From Actinernus sp. WN-2022 (taxonomy: Eukaryota > Cnidaria > Anthozoa > Actiniaria > Actinernidae): 64,000 bases of DNA. Positions within the stretch are counted from its first letter, which is position 1, and every line of letters begins with the position of its first letter. The notes beneath the pieces were generated by a model. The model saw only the letters and a program-made list of their open reading frames with translations. It searched no databases and was not told the DNA's origin. Positions 1 through 11,494 of this stretch are shown here, in pieces. The position numbers and the translations under genes are program-made. The stretch is taken from positions 62,001-126,000 of the forward strand of contig JAOWCC010000041.1 in the NCBI GenBank assembly GCA_030867875.1, written 5' to 3'.

Positions 1-458
1 GTATCAGCCAATCATATTCCCTGTCCCTGATGGATGGGATATAACTTTTGTACTCAAAAATCGACAGTTTTTGGGCAGGCGGTCTTTCCTTTCTGCTTCT
101 CCACCTCCCCCTCCCCTTCCATTTGTCATTCGATCCCTGGTCTCAATCACGCTCGGCCAATATGGCAGCTGCCATTTGCTGTGCAAAAAAAAACACCATC
201 TACCGCCTGAAAGCAGGCTACAAATGACCCAACAGTTTTACAACAGCATACAATGTATATGATGCATGAACATTTTTTTAGGCTTCTTTATCTGTTTTGT
301 AATAATATGAATGTGTGCACTTGACGATGAAAGATAGCCACCAGTTCAAAATAATAAAACATGGTAAACCATGTTATACATGTATACTCTGATTAAACAT
401 TTGCTTTTATTGTATCTAATTATGAATTTGTGTCAATATTTAATGTTTTAATTTGCAG
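1..458. other. no gene seen; intron of the gene at 459-4606
   Basis: This stretch ends in a pyrimidine-rich tract and an AG acceptor at 457-458. I see no exon, RNA gene or recognised repeat in it. It is probably the intron before the first visible exon of the transposase-like gene. Confidence 0.5.
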
Positions 459-3400
459 GTATCTGGAGTCAAAATGGTTTCACAGTTATGCTTTATCGAG
501 GAATTTGATATTATTAGAGGAATGCCAATTGACTATATGCATGGTGTACTGCTTGGCATTGTCAAGATGTTGTTTTCATTTTGGTTCGATAAAAAATACA
601 AAAAAGAGAAGTTCTACATTGGATTAAGAATTACAGATGTTGATGACAGACTATCTAAATGCCAGCCTCCTGACTTTATTTCAAGACTCCCCAGAAGCTT
701 GGTGAAAGACAGAAAGTATTGGAAAGGTACGGTATACATGTAGTTTTACAATTAACAAATTTGACAATTAATTTACCACACAATTAAATGTGTGGCCATC
801 CATTAATAATGTACTTGTATACTCATGCGTGTAACTTGGCGATAACAAATAATATTATTGTTTGACAAGCCACTTTTGTATACATAGTGTATGTAATTAG
901 ATAATGTTGATCCAGTCATCACACATGCAGAAAAGTATGAAAATGCATTAACGGTGATGGGTTTGTACATTGTAGTTGCATGACATGAAGTAATTAATAT
1001 AATAAGAACTTGGAGAATCGTGAGTACGCGTGGAAACATCGAAATGATACAATACTTTACACATTCAGCTGCATGCATCTCGCATGACTTACATGCTTAT
1101 ATTTATTTATTATTATGGGGAGGGGAGGGGAGGGTGATTTTTTTCTGTTTAATATTATTGAACACCCTTCCAAAAAAGAAATTGGACCGGTTCAAAACAT
1201 TGAACCAGTTCAAAAAAGTTAAACTGGTTGAAAAATGTTAAACAGTTTTGAAAATAAAATTGAACTAATTATAAATTCAAATCACAACATATATATAAGT
1301 ACAGTACAATTTAAGAGGTCAGTACAATAACAGCATATAAAGTGACTTTGATCAAAGTCTTAATTCTTCCATACATGTAGGTAAGCAGTCATTTCTTTTC
1401 ATTACTGAAGGAGAATTTAGAACTTGATCAATGTCACTTACACTGCTATTGCATGGGCCCCTTCAATTTACAGTATAACACATTTGTATGCCAGTTTTTG
1501 TCAAAATACAAATAAATTTGTGGGTGTTTATTGTTATTATTGTAGCATCTGAAGTTCGTTCGTGGCTGCTTTACTACTCTCTGCCAGTTCTGAAAGGAAT
1601 CCTCCCTGATGATCTGTATTGCCATTATTCTCTTTTGGCAACTTCGGTGTACCTCCTCCTACAGCAACCTGTGACACAAGCAGAACTGGTTTTAGCAGAC
1701 AGGCAGTTGGAGGAGTTTTATTCTCTTATGGAAGTTCATTATGGTGAGTGTAAGTGATTATGGCGAAGAAGTGTTTGACGACAGTACATGTACGTCTAAA
1801 TTGTTATAAACTTAATTATAATGAAAAATAGATTTTCTAAAACTTATTTGTTGGCATGCATATGTCATGAATGTAATTGTGCCCTTAAGCTTGACATGCA
1901 TGCCATATTACAATAATACATGTGTATATTAATTACAATGTCTTGCTTGGGTTTAAATGATAGTGAGGAAAGACATATCAAAATTCACAAGGGTACCTGA
2001 GGACATCTTTTGGAGTCATGCAGTTATAACAAATAAAAATATCAAACTTTAAATATGCTATTTATGATTCCACATTTAAACCATCCCATATGAATGGCTT
2101 AAAAACACATTCAGAGAAGACTTTGAGTGATCAGTAAAAGGGCTTAAATTGCCTGTCATCAAAATGTTGTTAAATGTTTCAAGTTGTAATTTGTTTCTTT
2201 TTCTTCATTTATTCCTCTGGGTTCACTAATTACATGTGTACATGTTAATGTGCATGCATGTAACTTGATACTACTCGGAGCTAACCATTTTTGTTTGTTT
2301 TAATACTCAAGGTAAAGCTTCTTGTACTATGAATGTGCACAACACTTGCAAGCATACTACAGCAAGTGTGGTGCTGGCTGGACCTCTCTGGGTGTACTCA
2401 TGTTTTGGTACAGAAGGGTGGAATGGCACCATGATGAAACTTATACATGGCACCCACCATGTTGCAATGCAGGTACATTGCTAATCTAATAATGCATTAA
2501 AGTATTAATTAAATGATTCAGTTTAGAATAGACATGACATGAACATGTAACCCACATACGGGTTTATACAGTAATGGTTTGCTTGAAAAAAACCTGTGAT
2601 TGTTGGTAAGTTGTTCATGGATGTTGTAGGCATGTTTTTCTCTTGCACTTACTTAAGTGCCATTCTTGAACTTATACTCTATAGCATGCAAAACATGTAT
2701 TGGACTACTTGTTTCAGTTAATGCAAATATATTTACAAATGTAAATACATTATATATTTATATATTTTAAATCAAGGTTGTTGCTGCTGTGAAAGCTTTA
2801 CACATAATCTCTGTTGTGTGCGATAAGAGAGCACGTCCTCAAAATGCGGAAGCAGATGTTACAAAGTACATACAAAGCCTTGATGGAAGAATAAGGTAAA
2901 CATTTATTCGTTGTAGTGGTAGTGTACATGTTTCAATCTTTATTTACACCCGTTGAATTGTTTTTGGGACTTAATATTCCCAGATTCCCCTTACATCAAG
3001 TAAGGTGTATGTATGTTCAGGTCCTCCCCTACCCCCCAAGAAACAAAAAAGAAATATACAATCCCATTTAATGCTCCTGGTTATATTATAGGGATGTCTT
3101 AAGACTTGTTAGTGAGGCTTTGGCCCAAGAAAATGCACTTGGTTTTGAAATTTAAGGGCTCAGAATTGCTATTTCCAGCATTTTCCAAGATGTATTTCTC
3201 ATGAAAAAACTCTGGATGGAACCCAGTAGTCCAAATTTAAGGCCCCCCTTGATGCATTTATATCTGTTTCTCAGGGACCCCATTTTCTCCAAGATATTTC
3301 AGGTACCCCAAATTTCTCCCCCATCCTCCCCCATCGCATAAATAATGAATGGTTCCTTATAGTCAACAAGTTGCACATGTTAAATTTACATAATAAATGT

Positions 3401-4606
3401 AATTTCTTACATTCTATTTCTCCATAGAAATAATTTTGTCAGACTGTTCCCAGGATGCTATTCAGTTGGATGTATTACCAAAAAGATTAATCTACCCATG
3501 GACCAGTTGGCACTGTTAAACGAGTTGATTCCTGGGGCAGCAGTAAATGTTGAGGAGGTGTATTTCTTCAAGAAGATATACCTCCATAGGCAAACATTCT
3601 ACAGCATGTGTTGCAGTAATGTAACAAAACGAAATAGCTACACCATAAAGTATAAGTGCATAGATGGATCAGAGAGAGCAGGTTGCATTGTACATTTCCT
3701 GAAGGTAAAATTGAATGACCATGAAATGGCACATTACCTTGCAGTTGTTAGGGACCTTGTCCCAAGTCCAGACGAAGGAATCCTGGAAGGCACTGTGGTC
3801 TCAACCAACAACAAGGAGCTAGGGATACACTTGAAGCCATATAAGTATGACAAGTAAGTGATGGGAGGTGTCCGTTTACAGGAGGTTACGAATATAGTGT
3901 TTCCTAAGAGAAACTGCTGAGACCATGGAATGGTGTCCGCTTACGGGAGGTGTCCGCGTATGGGAGGTGTCCGTTAATGGAGGTTTGACTATATTCCATT
4001 CATGCATCATTAGAGTGACTCCATTTACATGTATAATCAACTCATTAACACTGTACATGCAATAATTTATATAAGAGTATGCACAATGTATTACTCTAAT
4101 ACTAAACCATTTTATGACCTGACAAAAGTATATCATCTGTTGAGTGTTCTTAACTGTTCAGAGGTCCCCAGTATTAAGATTTTGTTATGCGATGACAGTC
4201 GGAGGGTCATTAGACTGAAATACACAGTGCATTAAAAAAATTAGATATTTATAAATTATATGCAAAAATCTTGGGATTGTTGATTACATGGACAGAAAAT
4301 CAAAACCCCCTAGAAAGAGTTTCTGGCAGAAATCAAACTTGTATTCATAAAGGTGGTCGCTGATTAGGGATATGGTCATTTATGGGAGTGATCACTTAGA
4401 GAGAGTCAAGTATATTATATTTAAGCCAATTGAAGTAATCCTGTAGTCACACATGACTTATTCAACTGTTTTAACAAATCACCAGAGATGAACCTGTTAC
4501 CTACATTCATGTAAACGACATCAAAGAGAAGCATGTCGCTATCAGCTGTCTACCTTCTGGCACTGTTTATGTTTGCAGGCCACCCAACATCTTTGAAATG
4601 GATTAA
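459..4606 (+). CDS. CACTA/tnp2-type transposase-like protein, 3' part, six exons
   Basis: Six exons join without any stop or frame break: 459-726, 1546-1743, 2312-2472, 2777-2895, 3428-3853 and 4486-4606. They give about 430 residues ending in TAA at 4604-4606. Phases agree at every junction and all introns are GT-AG. The sequence has the marks of the tnp2/CACTA transposase family: 'GMPIDYMHGVLLGI' in exon 1, 'MNVHNTCKH' followed by 'GPLWVYSCFGTEGWNG' and 'KLIHGTHH' in exon 3. The family cuts and pastes DNA with an RNase H-fold domain; part of that fold must lie upstream of the window because the first exon starts in phase 0 with no start codon. No terminal inverted repeat of a CACTA element is seen next to the last exon. 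The lack of decay suggests either a young element or a domesticated gene. The family call is from motif memory; domestication is inference. Confidence 0.72.
3863..3985. repeat. degenerate GTGTCCG(C/T)TTA minisatellite
   Basis: Units of about 18 bases containing 'ggtgtccg' followed by 'ttac/tta...gggag' recur at about 3866, 3932, 3950 and 3966, just after the exon that ends at 3853. A weaker trace ('ggtggtcgctgattaggg') sits near 4350. It looks like a dispersed minisatellite inside the last intron. Confidence 0.55.
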
Positions 4607-4773
4607 GGTAAAATTAAGAATTTAACCTTATATTTCCTTAAATGTTTAATTATGCCTACAGAAATTGCGGTTATTAAAATCTTCCATTATTTAACCAATT
4701 TAACCGTCAAAACAAGTCATATTAACCTGTAAAAATTGTGGTTTAATTAATATTTTTGTACACTTTTTTCTAG

Positions 4774-5056
4774 CATGCATGCAATATATTTTATGCATGC
4801 ATGCACTTTTGCATACATGCATCAAATGGAACTGCATGCATGCATTTCCTTTTGCATGCATGCAGTATGTTGTGCATGCATGCATCGAGTGCTTTAACGT
4901 AATTGCATACATGCGTGCATGTATGCATTTCCTTTTGCATGTATGCATTGTCAATTGCATGTATGAAAAGTCAATTGCATGCATGCAAAATGCAAAATGC
5001 ATGCATGCAGGTGCATGCAAATGGAACTGCATGTATGCATGCATGCATGCATGCAT
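4774..5056. repeat. ATGCATGC-rich palindromic microsatellite block
   Basis: About 280 bases in which 'gcatgcatgc' and 'gcatacatgc' octamers recur every 20 to 30 bases, separated by short spacers such as 'cttttgcatg' and 'gtcaattgcat'. It begins about 170 bases after the stop codon of the transposase-like gene. Both strands read open because of the repeat composition; I do not regard these frames as genes. Confidence 0.8.
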
Positions 5057-5287
5057 TTTTTGGGAGGGTAGGCTGATACGTCCCTTGAGTTGTTTTATGT
5101 AGGGAGCGCTGGATGCGTTCAGACGGTTCTAGTGAGGAGTCCGTATCTGTATTAAGCGACATTGTTGTGTGTGGGGGGAGGGTGTGGGTGTGTGGTATGT
5201 GTACGTTTTCCGGGCTAGTCAGGCTGATTTGGACGGTCCGAGGTTTGTGTGGGCAGTCCACTGCGGCGTGACGCATTTCAATGGACC

Positions 5288-6101
5288 TTATGTGTAAACA
5301 CGGGCCACAAAGAGATGTTTCTCGAATACTCCTTCAACCCTTGTCACAGTTGTTGGACTGGAAGGCCCCATAATAGCGTACGGGGGTGACCTTCCTAGTG
5401 TTACACTAGCTCCGACGCTGACTGACTCGAGGTGTGGAATCTTGCGGATGACTCGAGCGTGTAGGTCGTCGAAGGCGGTGTACTCCATTGTACTTGGCCG
5501 CGCTTTATCTTTTACAGGATCGTCTTGTGACCGTCGTTTTCATATTTCTAGGTCTCCTAAGTGACGCAAGCGACCGGTTCGCTCAGGTTCTCGGATAAGC
5601 CCAGAAACTATTATTTCGAGCTCACCCGTCATACGTTGCTGATAGGAACGTTCGGCAAATGTAAACTCTTGTGTGCTTGGCAAAGGATTCAAGAGATCCT
5701 CATGAGGCCAGAAGACATAATGTGATACTAAAACGGATGCCTTGCGTGCCAGACCGCTCTTCAAGTTCTTACCTGCGATTTTTGAATCGGCTTTCTTTAT
5801 TCTCGTCAATAATTTCTTATGATAAAATTATTCTTCAAGGGATTCGTCGCTGGACTCGCCTGGAATCGGTGCCTTCGTCCGAGAATTCTTGGTTATGGAG
5901 TTCTAGTTTGGCGATCTGGCGATCAACCTTATGCTCTAGCGACTTGACAGCTCTGAGATCTGTGATAGTTGGGTCATGTTTCTTGGCGTGGGCCGTGTCG
6001 TTGCACTCGGGTTTTAACGAATTCTGAATGACTTTTAAGCCTTCTAGAGCGGTGATTATCCCCTCCAAAGTCACGTGAGGCTTTAGGAACTTTGCAGGCA
6101 A
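5288..6101 (-). pseudogene. unrecognised minus-strand coding relic in three frames
   Basis: Three consecutive minus-strand open frames follow each other: 6101-5835 (88 residues, lysine-rich, with 'EHKVDRQIAKLELHNQEF'), 5809-5540 (89 residues, with 'YVFWPHEDLL' and 'FAERSYQQRMTGELEIIVSG') and 5488-5288 (66 residues). Local GC is higher than in the neighbours and the polarity is consistent, which suggests one broken gene. The 'WPHE' patch and charged helices recall gag-like proteins of cnidarian DIRS elements, but I cannot place it in a family. It lies directly before the first FN3 exon, on the opposite strand. Confidence 0.35.
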
Positions 6102-6436
6102 GACAAAGGGATTTTGCTTACCTTGGTGAATGATCGACCATCTTGGAAGGGCGTAATGTTCGATAATGTTCGAACACGTTCAATAATGGAGGTGTACAAT
6201 CATGAGCAGTATTCAACCTAAGTCACCGAGCAATACGAAACCTATGCTAACCGGATGGAAGATCACGTTATGATATCACGTCTGATGATAATTGACATTT
6301 ATGTACAACTACATAATTAACCAAATTAACCATTACTCCTCGTTAACTTAGTAATATTTATTCTGCTCCTCCTTTTTCCTATTTAAAAAAATCATCTCTC
6401 AAGAAGTTAAAAACTTTCCACTGAACTATTTTTCAG

Positions 6437-6778
6437 TGCCGATCCCAGTTCGTCCAACAAGTTTTCCACAAAACATCAGCGTTATAACTATTAACACTAC
6501 ATCGCTGCTCGTGAAGTGGACTCCGTTACCAAAAATACACCAGAAGGAAGATTTCAAAGGGTACAAGGTGTCTGTAAAGAGAACAGGAGACCAAAAGAGA
6601 CGAGAAAACCAGAAGACAGAAGGAGACCAAAAGGATACTCATCCCAAAGTTGTTAATAGTACAAGCATTGTGTTGAGTGACCTTTACAATTGCACCGATT
6701 ACCTAGTGACGGTGCTTGCTTACAATCGCGATGGAGACGGGCCAATGTCCCCATCAATCAGCTTCAAGACGAATAAAG
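6437..6778 (+). CDS. RTK exon: FN3 domain 1
   Basis: The acceptor AG is at 6435-6436 and the donor at 6779; length 342, phase 1-1. Core FN3 residues are seen: 'TSLLVKW' (B-C strand Trp), 'FKGYKVSVK' and 'LYNCTDYLVTVLAYN' ending in 'GDGPMSPSISFKT'. The loop between strands C and C' carries an unusual charged insert of about 20 residues rich in Q, K, E and D, built from a short duplicated 'gaccaaaag' segment. A Cys replaces the usual residue before the 'T-(D/E)-Y' motif, as in domain 5. Several N-x-S/T sites fit an extracellular position. Confidence 0.8.
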
Positions 6779-7303
6779 GTAGCGTGTAGAATGAATACTA
6801 CATTTATTGACTGACAATTATTTCACTAAAGTAAATCTAAGACCACGGCCAAAACTATTGGAACGGCCCCCTATTCCCCCATCTCAATGTTGAGTAACCA
6901 AATGGTAAAGGAAAACGTTCGCATCTCACAACATTTAAAATGAGTGAGGGATTGTTACATGAGTCTCGGTGTTCATCTAGTTTTGTCCATTGTTGTAGCT
7001 TATTTAACCTGTTAGTTGGATAATACTGTAAAGAAAATAGAAAAGTCAAGTCATAGGACGTTAACAATTTAATATGTTTCACAGAACGTTTTTAATTATT
7101 AGATTACTCGATTTAATCAAACGTAGAACTAGAGGATAGTAATTCGTAATAGCGTTTAATTTCAGATACGTTTAATTTCATACACAATCAATAAAGTGCT
7201 AGCTCATATCTAGATGACACAATGTGTGTGTGATGCAAGCAAGCCCAGGTAAGATTGTGTGTTAATTTAGGTCCTAACAAATTTATTTTTAACCTATAAT
7301 CAG

Positions 7304-7584
7304 ACATACCTGGTGTACCATCCATTACTAACAACGAAAAGGAGCAACCTGGGTGCAGTATTCATTTGAAATGGACGCAGCCTCACAACAACAATTGCCC
7401 TGTCGATATGTACAGTGTGTACTACAGATTGGTGCAGTCCAGTGAGAGAAGCAGTCCTTGGTTTGTAGTGAACACGACTCACTTCAGTGTGACAAGTTTT
7501 ATGATGTCATGGTTCGCGCCTCTAATGCCAAGGGGATATCTGAAGTTAACTATTATAAGAAAAGAAGAATAAAAACTGACAAAG
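7304..7584 (+). pseudogene. RTK exon: FN3 domain 2, with a one-base frame break
   Basis: Acceptor CAG at 7301-7303, donor GT at 7585. The first half reads 'CSIHLKWTQPHNNNCPV' then 'YSVYYRLVQ'. The second half, 'LQCDKFYDVMVRASNAKG', is in another frame, and the switch falls between about 7458 and 7490. The exon is 281 bases long, so it cannot keep the phase 1-1 that all its sister exons keep (all multiples of three). Its closest relative is domain 6, which shares the Cys pattern and is intact. A one-base deletion, a sequencing error or an assembly error would all explain it. Because the exon is symmetric in phase, skipping it would still leave the rest of the receptor in frame. Confidence 0.75.
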
Positions 7585-8110
7585 GTAGGCAGTCAAAATT
7601 ATTTCACCCATCTTCAAGAAAGGAAACTGAAATAAGATCTTGAAAGAAAAAATAGACAACAAGTAAAGCATAAGAAACATTTATTTACTTACAAGGGTCT
7701 TTGGTCAACTAACGTCTTTAAAAAGGAACCATTAGCAACTAATATTTGGCGCCTTTCGGGGATGATTTAGCTGAAAATGCTTAAACAAACATTCACTATC
7801 TTATGACCTTGCTGAACAATTTCGATCAAGTAGAGTCTTGGTTATTTTGCCCACTGATCCAGGTCAATAAGATCGACCCACTGATTCAGCCGCTTTTATA
7901 TGTGGGGAAGAGTGCAGGCTCTGACGAAGGGCTAGCGCTCGAAACGTCAGCTGCTAGTCGCTTCCCACGGCGGTTAGCATACCTTAATCGACTTTTAGGT
8001 GATCAGAACAAAAGGCGTTTAAACTATGATTTGTTTGATGTCGAAAAATAAGTTATATTATTAGAAAAGCTGGCCGTAATCTGCCTGATACGCTTTTATT
8101 TCGACAGCAG

Positions 8111-8461
8111 ATAAAGTGGGAAAGGGCAAAATCCTTTTACGCAAGACATCAACCACATCTAAAAGTATTGGCCTAACTTCGGCTGTCCAGCAGCCAAATA
8201 CGACGAACATGACGAAAGATGAGATCCTCACCAATAACTCTGTTAACTACACGGAGTCAAGACCTTTGTCATTCTATCGTATTGACTATGAAACCACTGG
8301 CGGTTTAAAGTGGAATAAAACATTCCAGGGTGATAGAGGCGAGTTGACAGGTCTACAGCCGTATACCATATACCGTGTTGTGGTGACAGCCCTTGGTGAC
8401 AAAACTGGTAATAAAAACATGCTTACATCACTGCCCGTCTTCCTTTACACAGATGAAGAAG
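8111..8461 (+). CDS. RTK exon: FN3 domain 3
   Basis: Length 351, phase 1-1; acceptor 'cagcag' just before 8111, donor 'gtaaga' at 8462. It is a divergent FN3 domain: the B-C strand Trp is absent ('SIGLTSAVQQ'), there is a long N-glycosylation-rich insert ('NTTNMT', 'NNSVNYT'), and then a normal C-terminal half, 'YRIDYETTGG', 'ELTGLQPYTIYRVVVTALG'. Together with domain 7 it forms the third position of the proposed repeated cassette. Confidence 0.72.
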
Positions 8462-8694
8462 GTAAGAGATTGATTATAGCTATCCATCGATGTTTAAAAA
8501 TGTCGATGTTAAGAAAATAAAGCAACCCAAACTGACAATTTGACATGAAAACACGCACAGTTATTAAGAAAAATGTGAAAGAGAAGAACAGGTTAACTTA
8601 ACTTAGAAAAGTAATAAATGACAAACAAATATGAGAGACAACTTCAAAAGCAATAATTATGTTATATTGGTATGTTTCTTCATCTTGTGTGCAG

Positions 8695-9003
8695 TTCCGA
8701 GTGTTCCTGTTCGTATCAAGTTACTAAAGAAGACATCGACAAGTATTCGTATTTCCTGGACTCTAATCGATGACAAGTCGTTTCAAGGAATTCCTGTTGG
8801 TTATGCTGTCCAATATGAAAATGTTGAATCGCAAATGAATTCTGGTGTATATCAGAAGACCGAAATGTTTAGCAAAGAGGTGAATGAGACGCTAATAGAA
8901 GATCTGCATCCCTTTACGACATATATGATTGCAGTAGTTGGACGGACGGCGAAAGGCTTGGGCCCTAGCGGCCTAGAAATCAACGTTACGACAGACGAAG
9001 AAG
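8695..9003 (+). CDS. RTK exon: FN3 domain 4
   Basis: Length 309, phase 1-1; acceptor 'gtgcag' ending at 8694, donor at 9004. A canonical FN3 domain: 'VPSVPVRIKLLKKTSTSIRI', 'SWTLIDDKSFQGIPVGYAVQ', 'IEDLHPFTTYMIAVVGRTAK', 'GLGPSG'. It closes the first four-domain group and is followed by a 6.4-kb intron. Confidence 0.85.
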
Positions 9004-9989
9004 GTGATTTAAAACCTCATTGTAACATGTCAGTAAACTATTCATATTAATTTTAAGTCAATATTAGCACACATATACATAAACATATAAACGTAAACAT
9101 AAAAATACACACACATACATAGGAATAGTGCCTTTATTTTCCAATTTGTACCTATAGAATGAAGGAAAATGTATTTTGTATCCAAAATATGTTTAGCAAC
9201 AGAAACATAAAACGTGTAAGAGCTCTATAAACAGTTTCTAAAACATTTTTATAGTGCACACGTATCTGCTCTTAATGAGTACATGATTTTATTTAATGAC
9301 AGATATTCTTCCTTGTTGTATTCTCTGGTAATGTGTTGTACCCAGTCTAGCCGCTTGATTTGCTTTGTTTCCGTTTAATCGAACATTTAATGGAGATGCA
9401 TATTTATAGTTGTTTATGCCTTCCCCCTTCCTTTAAAGCGTAATACCCAAAGTGCTGCATTCACTGATCCTGTTTGCTGGGCAAGATACTATAACTCACA
9501 TACAGGCATGATTTGGAGAAATATCGCTATGAGCCAAAGCCCATAGCCGCTTTTAATAAAAATGTCCATTTCAATAGTAATTAGTTACTTATTTACAAAT
9601 GTTGATCTAATCATTTTTTTGCCCAGTAAAAGTGAGGGCAAGGAAAACTAATAGATAATAGATATAGCTAATAGACTGGTTGCCCTTGCTAACGATTCAC
9701 TATAAATTCTATAATATTGTCATGGCTTATAATTACTAGCCCAATAGAATGTAAGGTTACCACTGCTAACCAATCATTTGAACTAAGATAATGGTATTCA
9801 ATAATAATATTGAAAACTAGTTATAAATCAAGTGGTTGCCTTAATGTGCTAAGCATTTTCTGGGATACGTAATAATAAAGCTTACATTACAGTGTCACCT
9901 TTGCACTAACAGCCCTCATCAAGACCACTGTTTTATATAACTTGGCAGAAAGCAGACATGAATACGGGAAAGTTTAAGAAGTCAAACTA
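9004..9989. other. intron sequence without a recognised feature
   Basis: AT-rich intron between FN3 domain 4 and the DIRS-like element. It holds short A/T runs and a 'caca'-rich stretch near 9060-9120. I see no coding frame, RNA gene or clear inverted repeat. Confidence 0.5.
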
Positions 9990-10816
9990 GAGACACGGAT
10001 GTATTTTTGGAAGGCATTAGACTTCCAACGCCCTAGAATTCTAATTTCTGCATCAGACATCCCCAGATCTGCAGCATGGGAGGCAGCTCCAATTCGATAA
10101 TTGTGTCCTTTCTAACGAGAGGGGTCGAGTCCACAATGCTTAACATCCAGAGAAAGCTTGTCAGTGAAATTCTCCCGATAAACTGGTGTGCTAACCACAT
10201 CTACAAAAAGAGGACCAGGTGTGCTACCCCTCCTGGACAGATATTCGAGGATTAGTTGGACCGGGCAAGAAACGGTCTGACGAGTTATTACTAACGAGAA
10301 GGGGCGTTGATTATAGTTATGCTTGAAATCACGAAATGTGATTGTCAAAGCTGTCACTTCATTAGCTTAATTAAAAACTTCTGTCAGTTGATTAAGCTAT
10401 AGAGGAGGGGTTGACACCTGCTGAGCTGTTGAAGTTAGTTCACCAACTCGTAGAAATGCAAAAAATTCCAGAGCACTGTAAATTTGACAACTCGCCCAAT
10501 AGTGATGGTATTGATGGCGCAATAGAAATAAATTTACCTCCAGGCATCAGTGTTACTAGAAAAGCTTTAAATTGACATATTTGATATGGAGAACCAGCAA
10601 ATTCAGGTGCAGAGTTCACTAATCTAAATTTGGTAATCGGCTATCGAAACGTACACCTAGCTTTCCATAGCCTTTAAGCATTTGACTGATGTAAAATATT
10701 TTTGTGCGATCTGGGAAACCACCCAGCTTATATGAGTAACCTAATGCAGAGATATAAGTATTCACCTTTGAAGGAGCGTAATGACGGTCAAACATGAAAG
10801 CTATGAAAAGGCCCAA
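9990..10816 (-). pseudogene. tyrosine recombinase of the DIRS/Ngaro-like element
   Basis: The N-terminal SAM-like part is seen at 10816-10619 ('MFDRHYAPSKVNTYISALGY'). The catalytic part runs from 10357 down: 'GHNYRIGAASHAADLGM', 'AEIRILGRWKS' and then 'NAFQKYIRV', which holds the His-x-x-Arg pair, the GRW motif and the active-site Tyr of the family. A TAG stop interrupts the frame at about 10112-10114, just before 'KGHNYR'. The frame between 10619 and 10357 is also broken. The enzyme would have cut and rejoined circular element DNA into the host. Confidence 0.78.
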
Positions 10817-10967
10817 TGTGGTGCTGTAATTGGTAATGTGAAAGCGAAAGAATTAATTCTGAAAATGGTGTACAAGATCTCATGGTGTACAAGATCTCAA
10901 GATCTCCATGCCCGCCTATAAGTTGGGATGGACGACGGTTGCAGGCTAGACTGCAACAACTTCGAAA

Positions 10968-11494
10968 CTATAGCTGCCAATTGCGGGGCTGCAGATGCTG
11001 GGGGATGTCTGTTGGATTGGAGTTCATGTGTGCGGGTGCCAGTAGTTTGAAGGCCTGCACCTGTAAGCGAGATAATGCATCAGGCAAGGTATTCCGGACA
11101 CGAGGAATGTGCTTTGCCTTAAAAACTATGTAATATTTCAAACAAACTAGCACCAGATTACGGACGAGCAACATAAGAAATTTGTCCTTACATGATTGCT
11201 TGTTGATGACATGTCAAGGGTCTCGTTATCCGTAAAAAATACAATACAACGATTCTTCATGTTACGTCCCCACAAGTTTAAACTGAGGACAATAGGGTAA
11301 AATTCTAAGAAGGCAATGTTGTGCTGTAACCAGCTTACTGGCCATTGCCCAAAACACCATTTGTTCCCGAAAATTGCTGGAAAACCCAGAGCATCTGATG
11401 CATCAGTAAACAACTTGAGCCTTTCAGAACTGTACCAGGTATCATCAAGAAAAAAGTATCCCATTTTAGTCAGACAAAAAGGAAAGCCACACAT
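10968..11494 (-). pseudogene. RNase H region of the DIRS/Ngaro-like element
   Basis: Two overlapping minus-strand frames carry an RNase H-like signature: 'LKLFTDASDALGFPAIFGNK' with the first catalytic Asp, 'FTDNETLDMSS' further on, and 'RNTLPDALSRLQVQ' near the end, the usual 'ADALSR'-type tail of retroelement polyproteins. Frame switches near 11150 and 11470 separate it from the reverse transcriptase. Confidence 0.68.

Noticed and set aside
4700..5102. Open frames on both strands over the ATGCATGC block
   Set aside because: They are made of repeated Met-His-Ala-Cys codons that follow from the microsatellite; no protein-like composition.
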